A DNA stretch of 6,964 bases, taken from positions 1-6,964 of the forward strand of contig JAEWWF010000182.1 in assembly GCA_023396465.1 (NCBI GenBank), written 5' to 3'. The first letter of the stretch is position 1. Each line of letters starts with the position of its first letter. Positions 1 to 5,524 of this stretch are shown one piece after another. The notes under the pieces are model-generated. The model made no database searches. It worked only from the letters and a program-made list of their open reading frames with translations, and was not told the DNA's origin. The stretch is from Pseudomonadota bacterium (GTDB taxonomy: Bacteria; Pseudomonadota; Alphaproteobacteria; Rhodospirillales; Rhodospirillaceae). The position numbers were made by a program, and so were the translations under genes.

Positions 1-75
1 CGCCATCCCAGTATGAAAAGTTGATCGTATTACTCGACCTGGGCCACGGGAACACAACGGCAAGAGGGAGAAGCC

Positions 76-1431
76 ATGCTGCTGGCGAGCATGTTGCGGA
101 ACCTTGTCACCTACGGCGATATGGTGCTCATCGACGCCACCGGGGAAAGTCACCGCTTCGGGGGGCGCCCCCTCCCGGACGTGCCCCCCGATCAGCACCC
201 CGCCCCGGTCCGCCTGCGCCTGACCGACCGGCGCCTGCACACCCGCCTTGTCGTCAATCCCTCGCTGTCGTTCGGCGAGGGCTACATGAATGGCGGCATC
301 GAGATCGAACAGGGCACCCTGCACGACGTTCTCAGCCTGCTCATGTACAACATGTACAGGGGCGGCGGCCATTGGCTGCTGCGGCTGCAAGACCGCATGA
401 ACGGCTGGCTGCGCTGGGTCCACCAACACAATCCCGTCGATGTGGCGCGCAAGAACGTCGCCCATCACTACGACCTGTCAGGCGCGTTGTACGACCTGTT
501 CCTCGATCAGGACCGCCAGTATTCCTGCGCCTACTTCCCCACCGGCCTGGAAAGCCTGGATGTCGCGCAGGAAGCCAAGAAGCGCCACATCGCCGCCAAG
601 CTGTTGCTGGAGCCGGGCATGCGGGTGCTCGACATCGGATGCGGCTGGGGCGGCACGGCGCTGTATCTGGCACGGGAATTCGGCGTCAAGGTCACCGGCG
701 TGACCCTGTCGCGCGAACAACTGACCATCGCCCGCCGCCGTGCCGCGGAGGAAGCGCTGGAGCATCGCGTGGATTTCCACCTGCTCGATTACCGGCTGGT
801 GGAGGACCAGTTCGACCGCATCGTCTCGGTCGGCATGTTCGAGCACGTCGGTGCCCGTCACTACCGCGAGTTTTTCGCCAAGGTACGCGGACTGCTGAAG
901 CCTGACGGGGTCGCCCTGCTGCATACCATCGGCCGACCGGAACCGCCCGGCGGCACCAATGCCTGGGTCCGCAAGTACATCTTCCCTGGCGGCTACTCCC
1001 CCGCCCTGTCGGAGGTGATGGCGGCCATCGAGCACGAGCACCTCATCCCCTGCGACATAGAGATGCTTCGCCTGCATTACGCCGAGACCCTGCGCCATTG
1101 GCATCTGCGCTTCCAGGCCAACCGCGACAAGGCCAAGGCCCTGTATGATGAACGGTTCTGCCGCATGTGGGAGTTCTATCTGGTGGCCTCGGAAATGGCC
1201 TTTCGCCACGAAAGCCACATGATCTTCCAGATCCAACTGGCGCGGCATCAGGAAGCGGTGCCGCTGGTGCGCGACTACATCACCGCCTTCGAGGCGGCCC
1301 AGCCGCTGCGCCTCGCCCGACTGGGGGCTGCCGGAGCGGGGACCGCCGCCGCTCCGCGCCCCGGCGGCGGGCCGCGCGTGCCGTCGCCTACAGCACAAGT
1401 CTTACCGCCACGCTCATCCCCCACAGGCTGA
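76..1431 (+). CDS. cfa: Cyclopropane-fatty-acyl-phospholipid synthase family methyltransferase
   Basis: This 451-aa enzyme should use S-adenosylmethionine (SAM) to add a methylene bridge across the double bond of unsaturated fatty acyl chains in membrane phospholipids, working at the inner face of the cytoplasmic membrane. Residues about 1-115 look like the N-terminal lipid-binding domain. The SAM-binding loop VLDIGCGWGG is at 184-193. The residues equivalent to the E. coli active-site/bicarbonate set are all present: Cys151 in QYSCAYF, Glu256 in MFEHVG, His283 and Ile285 in HTIG, and Tyr335 in HYAETL. The family motif YIFPGG is at 301-306. The ATG at 76 is supported by a GAGGGAG ribosome site at 64-70. 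The recognisable domain ends near residue 408. The last ~40 residues are Ala/Gly/Pro-rich, longer than the 382-aa E. coli enzyme, and their coding sequence overlaps the convergent gene by 44 bp. The family also includes methyltransferases making other modified fatty acids, so the exact product is less certain than the family. Confidence 0.95.
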   Translation: MLLASMLRNLVTYGDMVLIDATGESHRFGGRPLPDVPPDQHPAPVRLRLTDRRLHTRLVVNPSLSFGEGYMNGGIEIEQGTLHDVLSLLMYNMYRGGGHWLLRLQDRMNGWLRWVHQHNPVDVARKNVAHHYDLSGALYDLFLDQDRQYSCAYFPTGLESLDVAQEAKKRHIAAKLLLEPGMRVLDIGCGWGGTALYLAREFGVKVTGVTLSREQLTIARRRAAEEALEHRVDFHLLDYRLVEDQFDRIVSVGMFEHVGARHYREFFAKVRGLLKPDGVALLHTIGRPEPPGGTNAWVRKYIFPGGYSPALSEVMAAIEHEHLIPCDIEMLRLHYAETLRHWHLRFQANRDKAKALYDERFCRMWEFYLVASEMAFRHESHMIFQIQLARHQEAVPLVRDYITAFEAAQPLRLARLGAAGAGTAAAPRPGGGPRVPSPTAQVLPPRSSPTG

Positions 1432-1774
1432 GCGTGGTGACGACGGCGAGGCGGGCGTAGCGGAAATAGGCCTGCCGCAGCGCCCGGCCGATCACCCGCT
1501 GGGCGATCTCCTTCGGCGGCCGCTGATCCTGACGCAGCATCATCCAGGTCTCGGTCTCGCGCGGATTGACGGCGTGGGCCCGGCTGCCCCGCATCCACAG
1601 GACAATGCTGGTCATCAGGCCGAGCACGGCACCGGCCTGGGTGGCCATGGGCAGATTGAAACTCAAGGCGATCATCAGGCAGCAGATGCCGAGAGCGGAA
1701 AAGGCGGTGGCCCGACCGACGCTGACGGCCGCCGCGCGCTCGACCGCCTCCAGGGCGCACGCAGATGAAGTCAT
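1388..1774 (-). CDS. Small inner-membrane protein of unknown function
   Basis: A 128-aa protein I do not recognise as a named family. It has three likely membrane helices: about residues 22-40 (ending SFNLP), 44-61, and 108-127 at the very C-terminus. Between helices 2 and 3 lies a charged stretch (about 62-107, many Arg, Glu and Gln, with RETETWMMLRQDQRPP) that is probably cytoplasmic. There are no catalytic motifs. Reading-frame support comes from the coherent hydrophobic/charged pattern and from a plausible promoter just upstream (1808-1835). The ATG at 1772-1774 has only a weak ribosome site. The stop (TAG, 1388-1390) lies inside the tail of the opposing CFA synthase gene, so the two genes converge and overlap by 44 bp. 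The gene is 108 bp downstream of yggT on the same strand and could also be reached by read-through from it. Its role is unknown; the position next to a lipid-modifying enzyme is only suggestive. Confidence 0.7.
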   Translation of the reverse strand: MTSSACALEAVERAAAVSVGRATAFSALGICCLMIALSFNLPMATQAGAVLGLMTSIVLWMRGSRAHAVNPRETETWMMLRQDQRPPKEIAQRVIGRALRQAYFRYARLAVVTTLSLWGMSVAVRLVL

Positions 1775-1807
1775 GGCAAGGTCTCGCAGTTTGGAATGCT
1801 GCGCCGC

Positions 1808-1835
1808 AGTATACCCGAGGCCATACCGCTGGCAC
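1808..1835 (-). promoter_or_regulatory. Putative sigma70-type promoter for the small membrane protein
   Basis: On the minus strand a GTGCCA box (-35, 4 of 6 to consensus, at 1835-1830) is followed after 16 bp by TATACT (-10, 5 of 6, at 1813-1808). This would start transcription near 1801 and leave a leader of about 26 nt before the ATG at 1774. It suggests the gene can be expressed independently of yggT. This is a prediction by eye from hexamer match and spacing only. Confidence 0.4.
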
Positions 1836-1882
1836 GACTTTCCAACGAATGGCGGCAGCAGTGGTTCAAGCTGTCCGGCAAG

Positions 1883-2221
1883 TCATTGAACGGGCTGCGG
1901 CGGCGTTTCCAGATAGGGGGCCAGTTCGGGTGCTGCCCCCATCAGCACCAGGACGATATGGAAGACGACTCGGAGCGCGAACATCCAGAAGGCGGCATAG
2001 AGCGGGATGAACAGCGGGTGCAGGAACCCCGGCGTCACCGGCGCCAACAGGCGGATCACCGGATCGGTCAGGCGGCGGAAGAAGCGCATGATGTAGTTAG
2101 GGCTATCCTTCGCCACGAAGAACCCAAGCACGAACCGCCCGACCAGGGTCCAGGCGAGGGCGGCAAGGATATAGGTGGGGATCAGATAGTACCAATAGCG
2201 CAGGAAGAACGGATCAAGCAT
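1883..2221 (-). CDS. yggT: YggT family membrane protein
   Basis: A 112-aa integral membrane protein of the YggT family, which is widespread in bacteria and found in cytoplasmic membranes. Its biochemical role is unclear; links to osmotic or K+ tolerance and to envelope/division functions have been suggested for relatives. Two hydrophobic helices are visible, about residues 12-35 and 68-95. They flank the diagnostic stretch FFRRLTDPVIRLLAPVTPG (47-65), which matches the family pattern of a conserved Asp/Pro segment followed by a Pro-rich turn. The C-terminus is a short Pro-rich tail. This is a single-repeat form, shorter than the roughly 190-aa enterobacterial YggT with two repeats. The ATG at 2219-2221 is preceded by an extended -10 promoter (2260-2268). 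A GGAG about 12 bp upstream is a poorly placed ribosome site. In this window it stands alone, between the symporter terminator and the small membrane protein. Confidence 0.88.
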   Translation of the reverse strand: MLDPFFLRYWYYLIPTYILAALAWTLVGRFVLGFFVAKDSPNYIMRFFRRLTDPVIRLLAPVTPGFLHPLFIPLYAAFWMFALRVVFHIVLVLMGAAPELAPYLETPPQPVQ

Positions 2222-2259
2222 GGGATGCCGGAACTCCGCGGCCGGAAGGTCAGGGGCCG

Positions 2260-2268
2260 ATCATACCA
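2260..2268 (-). promoter_or_regulatory. Putative extended -10 promoter for yggT
   Basis: On the minus strand TGG precedes TATGAT directly (2268-2260), giving a TGn extended -10 element with a 5-of-6 match to TATAAT. No good -35 box is seen at normal spacing, because that position is occupied by the terminator hairpin of the upstream symporter gene. Transcription would start near 2253, about 31 nt before the yggT start codon. Confidence 0.45.
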
Positions 2269-2269
2269 G

Positions 2270-2303
2270 AAACAAGGCGGGGTGCGGCGATTGCCGCACC
2301 CCG
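2270..2303 (-). terminator. Intrinsic terminator of the symporter operon
   Basis: A perfect 11-bp GC-rich inverted repeat (2278-2288 pairing with 2293-2303, 4-nt loop at 2289-2292) lies 35 bp after the symporter stop codon. Read on the minus strand, the stem is followed by a T-rich run, CCTTGTTTCT (2277 down to 2268). On the plus strand the downstream sequence is not T-rich, so the terminator works for the minus-strand symporter transcript. Confidence 0.8.
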
Positions 2304-2337
2304 TTAGTCTGTCGCGTGACGTGGGACGCTTCTGCGA

Positions 2338-4110
2338 TCAATGCCCAAGCGCGGCGTCGCGCTTGTCCATGATGGCGTCGCCCCTGGGAATGCGGATGGC
2401 GTCGATGAACTCCTGCATCTCACGCGACGGCGCCTTGGTCATCAGGCTGACGACCACGGTCACCGCGAAGGCCACGGGAATGCCGAACAGCCCCGCCGAG
2501 ATGTTGTTCACTCCCCACCACTTCTCCATGCCGCCGTATTGGGTGCCGATGAGATAGATCATGCACACCCCGAACCCGGCGATCATGCCGGCGATGGCCC
2601 CGGCCGAAGTGCAGCGTTTCCACCACACTCCCAGCACCAGCGCCGAGAACAGTCCCGACGCGGCGATGGAAAAGGCCCATGCCACCATCGACAGGATGTC
2701 CGACGGTCTGGTGGACGCCAGCCAGGCGGCGAAGATCGCCACCACCATCAGCAGCGTCCGCGCGATCACCAGCCGCCGCTTGGTGTCGGCGTGCGGGTTG
2801 ATCATGCGGTAGTAGATGTCGTGCGACAGCGCATTGGCGATGGCCAACAGCAGACCGTCCGCCGTCGACAGCGCCGCCGCCAGACCGCCAGCCGCCACCA
2901 GGCCGGCGATGACATAAGGCAGGCCGGCGATTTCCGGCGTCGCCAGCACGATGGCGTCGGTGCCAAGACGCAGTTCCGCCAGTTGCAGGATGCCGTCGCC
3001 ATTGGCATCGGCGACGCTCACCAGTCCAACCTCGGTCCAGATGGACACCCACCGCGGCAAGTCGGCGATGGCGAGGCCGATGACGTTGTTATAGACCTCA
3101 TACTTGGCAAAGGCGGCATAGGCCGGCGCCGTGAAGTACAGGAAAAAGATGAACAGCAGCGACCAGCCCACCGACCGCCGCGCCTCGCGCACGCTCGGGG
3201 TGGTGAAGAAGCGCATCAGCACATGCGGCAGCGATGCCGTCCCCACCATCAGACAGAAGATCAGCCCGAAGAAGTTGAGCGGGTCGTAGTTGGTGAAGGG
3301 CATGAAGTGCGGCTTCACCGTTTCCATGATGCCGGGCTTGGTCTGCTCCAGCACCGCGATGTCCTGCAACACCTGACCGTACATCAGCTGCGGGATGGGC
3401 ACGCCCGTCACCTGCGCCGACAAGATCACCACGGGCACCAGATAGGCGATGATGAGGATGATGTACTGGGCCACCTGGGTCCAGGTCACCGCCCGCATGC
3501 CACCCAGCATGGAACACACCAGAATGCCGACCAGACCGACGAAGACGGCGATCTCGAACGGCATGCCGAGAAAACGGCTGGCAATGATGCCGGTGGCGTA
3601 GATCTGCGCCGTCACATAGGTGAACGAGCAGCAGAACAGCACGATGATGCCGATCACCCGCGCCAGGTTGCCGCCGTAACGGGCGCCCAGGAAGTCGGGA
3701 ATGGTATAGGCGCCGAACTTGCGCAGATACGGCGCCAGCAGCACCGCCACCAGCACGAATCCGCCGGTCCAGCCAAGCGCGAAGGCAAGGCCATCATAGC
3801 CAAGCGTGTAAAAGGTGCCGGCCAGACCGACGAAAGAAGCGCCGGACATCCAGTCGGACCCGGTTGCCATGCCGTTATAGACAGCAGGAACCTGCCGCCC
3901 CGCCACATAGTATTCGGATACCTGGGCGGTGCGCGACATGATGCCGATGGCGGCATAGACGGCAATGGTCAGGAAAACGAAGGCATAGCCGATGATGCGG
4001 TTGGGAACCCCAACCTGTTCAAGGATCGCCAGGAAGATGACGAATCCGATGAATCCCCCGGTATAGATCCCGTAGATCTTGCCGAGGTTGTCCACGAAAT
4101 TGCCTTTCAT
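2338..4110 (-). CDS. Sodium:solute symporter large subunit (VC_2705 / acetate-permease-like)
   Basis: A 590-aa member of the solute:sodium symporter (SSS) family, most like the VC_2705 subfamily that works with a DUF4212 small subunit. It is probably a Na+-driven importer of a small organic acid such as acetate in the cytoplasmic membrane. The substrate is inferred from relatives and not shown by the sequence. About 13 hydrophobic helices are visible. Residues about 79-98 hold the motif with Asp86 in GSDWMSG, equivalent to PutP Asp55. Residues 409-420 hold AALSTADGLL, whose Ser415-Thr416 match the Na+-site Ser/Thr of PutP; 429-433 read SHDIY. A soluble insertion at about 335-390 contains a canonical EF-hand loop, DANGDGILQLAE (368-379). 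The ATG at 4110 has a GAGGAG ribosome site about 9 bp upstream. The gene starts 24 bp after the small subunit stops, so the two are co-transcribed, and it ends at the terminator at 2270-2303. Confidence 0.93.
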   Translation of the reverse strand: MKGNFVDNLGKIYGIYTGGFIGFVIFLAILEQVGVPNRIIGYAFVFLTIAVYAAIGIMSRTAQVSEYYVAGRQVPAVYNGMATGSDWMSGASFVGLAGTFYTLGYDGLAFALGWTGGFVLVAVLLAPYLRKFGAYTIPDFLGARYGGNLARVIGIIVLFCCSFTYVTAQIYATGIIASRFLGMPFEIAVFVGLVGILVCSMLGGMRAVTWTQVAQYIILIIAYLVPVVILSAQVTGVPIPQLMYGQVLQDIAVLEQTKPGIMETVKPHFMPFTNYDPLNFFGLIFCLMVGTASLPHVLMRFFTTPSVREARRSVGWSLLFIFFLYFTAPAYAAFAKYEVYNNVIGLAIADLPRWVSIWTEVGLVSVADANGDGILQLAELRLGTDAIVLATPEIAGLPYVIAGLVAAGGLAAALSTADGLLLAIANALSHDIYYRMINPHADTKRRLVIARTLLMVVAIFAAWLASTRPSDILSMVAWAFSIAASGLFSALVLGVWWKRCTSAGAIAGMIAGFGVCMIYLIGTQYGGMEKWWGVNNISAGLFGIPVAFAVTVVVSLMTKAPSREMQEFIDAIRIPRGDAIMDKRDAALGH

Positions 4111-4134
4111 AGAACGACACTCCTCGGTTACCGG

Positions 4135-4398
4135 TCAGTCCTCGGAAACTCCGTATTCCTCGTCGATGGCGTTCTGCCGTCCCGCGTACCAGAAAATCAG
4201 GATGACGAAGGCCAGCAGCGAACCCTGGGCGGCCATGTAGAAGCCCAGCGGAAAGCCGAAGATGACGATTTCGTTGAGTGCCGAAACGAAAATGTGGATG
4301 CCGAAGCTGAAGACGAACCAGAGAACCAGCACGGTCCACATCAGGCCGCGGGTACGGGACCAATGAGCCCGCGCCTGCTCTGCCGATAGATCGGTCAT
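4135..4398 (-). CDS. DUF4212 sodium:solute symporter small subunit
   Basis: An 87-aa membrane protein of the DUF4212 family, the small partner encoded just before VC_2705-type symporters. It has two helices, about residues 19-42 and 47-72. The second carries the family signature FPLGFYMAAQGSLLAFVILI (49-68), including the conserved GFY and AAQGS. The C-terminus, RQNAIDEEYGVSED, is acidic. Its role is presumed to be assembly or stability of the transporter; the biochemical role is not established. The frame stays open further upstream, to 4764, but the ATG at 4396-4398 is the right start: a strong GGGAGG ribosome site sits 8 bp ahead of it, the protein then has the usual family length, and the upstream residues show no family similarity. 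It is the first gene of a two-gene operon with the symporter. Confidence 0.9.
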   Translation of the reverse strand: MTDLSAEQARAHWSRTRGLMWTVLVLWFVFSFGIHIFVSALNEIVIFGFPLGFYMAAQGSLLAFVILIFWYAGRQNAIDEEYGVSED

Positions 4399-4450
4399 TG
4401 TTGAACCTCCCTGCCTTGTGGCGTGGCGAGCGATTATGCGTTCACCCTGA

Positions 4451-4477
4451 AACAGCGGGGCCTGCAAGCCCCTTGTT
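4451..4477. repeat. Imperfect inverted repeat upstream of the symporter operon
   Basis: AACA (4451-4454) pairs with TGTT (4474-4477), and GGGGC (4457-4461) pairs with GCCCC (4468-4472) around the 6-nt loop CTGCAA. The centre lies about 65 bp upstream of the DUF4212 start codon and just upstream of the candidate -10 box at 4433-4438. It could be a regulator-binding operator or a leader hairpin. On the plus strand it is followed by a T-rich stretch (TTGTTCTTGCTTC), so it could also act as a rightward terminator, although no rightward gene precedes it. Confidence 0.4.
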
Positions 4478-4778
4478 CTTGCTTCGATACGCCGTTGACT
4501 GGACCGGCCATGGCACGGCCCCGTCCTCTCCCGCCCCGACATGCCCGACTGCGGCACAGAGGCATGACATCGGCACCTTCGGTTTAGCAGCGCCTCCCCG
4601 CAGTCAGCGGGGCGTCTTAAGGCTGATCGCGAAACTCGGCCTTGAAAGCGGCGACGGGAGTCCTCAAAAATGGTACTACAAGACAAGCTCCATATTCGCA
4701 AGATTGTTTTGCGCCGCATGTCGTAGTCCAGTGTGATTGCAAAGCCAATATCCTCACACCACATAACTCGACACCAAG

Positions 4779-4807
4779 TTCACGCTTGTGCGGATGCGTA
4801 ATATGAC
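4779..4807 (+). promoter_or_regulatory. Putative promoter for the 211-aa protein / exonuclease operon
   Basis: TTCACG (-35, 4 of 6, 4779-4784) and TATGAC (-10, 4 of 6, 4802-4807) are separated by exactly 17 bp. Transcription would begin near 4814, about 59 nt before the ATG at 4873. The match is modest and made by eye, but it lies in the AT-richer part of the intergenic region where a promoter is required. Confidence 0.3.
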
Positions 4808-4872
4808 GGCCCGTTTATTTCGCTGATGCACAATCAGAGTCCTCACCCCCTCCGGCCGGAAGGGATTGCCCG

Positions 4873-5508
4873 ATGCGCCTTCTTGATGTCCTGCGCCTGC
4901 GCCAGCGCCCCATCACCGACACCGTCGGCTTTCGCGACTTCATGGCGGAACAGGCGGTCTTCACGGCACAGAAATTCGCCTATGGCTACGTCCGCAAGCG
5001 CGCCGGCCGCTCCGCCGAGGCACTGGTGACGGAGGCCCCCTTCATCGCCGCCATGGACGTCTGCCGCTACGAGGGCAGCGCCGTGCTGCTGGGCGACCTG
5101 CTGGTCCTGGCCGAGCATCACCTGCGGCCGCACGCGCCGCCGGCCGACCCGCACCTGCACGCGGCGCTGTGCGCCATCCACCGGGGGGCCCTGAAAGCCC
5201 TCGGCCTGCCCGCCCACCGGAGAAACTGGGCCGATGTGCTGAACGCCTTCCCCACCCGGCTGAAGGAGGCCCAGGCCGCGCCGCCACAACCGCTGACGGT
5301 GGTGACGCGGCCCGGCTGGCAGGCGCTTTACGACCGCCTGCCGGTGCCGGAGGCCATGCGCCGCAACGACCACGCCATCCTTGATGCCTCGTTCCGGCTA
5401 TGGGTGACCACCTTCCACGATACCCTGGTGGGCCGGGTCGATGCCGCCGCCGTCGCCGGGGCGCTGCTGCGCGCTACCGCCGATCCGCCGCTCGCCCGCG
5501 TTGGTTGA
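4873..5508 (+). CDS. Unknown 211-aa protein, first gene of the exonuclease operon
   Basis: A 211-aa protein I do not recognise. It has no signal peptide and no clear membrane helix; the most hydrophobic piece is VLLGDLLVLA at 71-80. It looks soluble, cytoplasmic and mainly helical. Stretches that read like conserved cores are FAYGYVRKRAG (35-45), FIAAMDVCRYEGSAVLLGDL (57-76), and a C-terminal block with WQALYDRLP (149-157) and LDASFRLWVTTFHDTL (170-185). It is His- and Arg-rich, but no catalytic motif is obvious. The ATG at 4873 is supported by a GGAAGGGA ribosome site at 4858-4865 with 7-bp spacing. The next gene begins 16 bp after its stop, so they are probably co-transcribed and may act together. 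The locus sits divergently from the symporter pair, at a place where related loci often carry a CBS/DUF294 protein. I see no CBS or nucleotidyltransferase motif here, so it is not that protein. Confidence 0.8.
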   Translation: MRLLDVLRLRQRPITDTVGFRDFMAEQAVFTAQKFAYGYVRKRAGRSAEALVTEAPFIAAMDVCRYEGSAVLLGDLLVLAEHHLRPHAPPADPHLHAALCAIHRGALKALGLPAHRRNWADVLNAFPTRLKEAQAAPPQPLTVVTRPGWQALYDRLPVPEAMRRNDHAILDASFRLWVTTFHDTLVGRVDAAAVAGALLRATADPPLARVG

Positions 5509-5524
5509 GGCGGCGGGGCGCATC

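Larger units (their letters stand above)
4399..4872. other. Divergent intergenic region with several hairpins, no convincing gene
   Basis: This 474-bp stretch separates the symporter operon (leftward) from the exonuclease operon (rightward) and must hold both promoters. Its right half, about 4660-4830, is clearly richer in A and T than the flanking genes. Inverted repeats seen are GGGGC-6-GCCCC at 4457-4472 (inside a longer imperfect repeat, 4451-4477), CCCCGC-5-GCGGGG at 4596-4612, and an 8-bp stem (one G-T pair, 9-nt loop) at 4619-4643. For the leftward operon, a CATAAT at 4438-4433 could be a -10 box but lacks a good -35. A weak alternative is TTGCGA-17-TAGTAC at 4701-4673. The open frames that cross this region look non-coding. 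Confidence 0.6.

Noticed and set aside
1..75. Promoter upstream of the CFA synthase
   Set aside because: Only 75 bp are visible. A TTGATC at 21-26 has no matching -10 box at normal spacing, so no promoter is called.
21..905. A 294-codon open frame on the plus strand overlapping the CFA synthase
   Set aside because: It is an Arg/Pro/Ala-rich shadow in another frame of a well-supported enzyme gene and has no motif.
1343..1370. GC-rich stem in the CFA synthase tail as a terminator
   Set aside because: The 8-bp stem has a 12-nt loop and no T-run on either strand. It is more likely a by-product of the Ala/Pro/Gly-rich coding sequence.
1830..1844. TGGCAC as a possible sigma54 (-24/-12) promoter on the plus strand
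   Set aside because: The required GC at the -12 element, 10 bp after the GG, is absent, and no gene starts suitably downstream on that strand. The same test failed for TGGCAC at 4511.
1796..2557. A 253-codon plus-strand frame across yggT and the symporter end
   Set aside because: It is antisense to yggT, runs through the terminator hairpin and has low-complexity charged composition. The YggT signature is on the other strand.
2341..4389. A 682-codon open frame on the plus strand, antisense to the symporter and its small subunit
   Set aside because: The translation is dominated by His, Gln, Arg, Asp and Gly with no domain, as expected for the complement of a GC-rich membrane-protein gene. The minus-strand products are clear family members with good ribosome sites.
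4398..4736. A 112-codon plus-strand frame in the intergenic region
   Set aside because: It has no recognisable domain, Pro/Ser/Arg-rich composition and no good ribosome site, and it begins on top of the DUF4212 start codon.
4399..4764. A 122-residue N-terminal extension of the DUF4212 protein in the same frame
   Set aside because: The extension is Arg/Cys/Ser-rich and unlike the family. The ATG at 4398 has a strong GGGAGG site and gives the normal family length.
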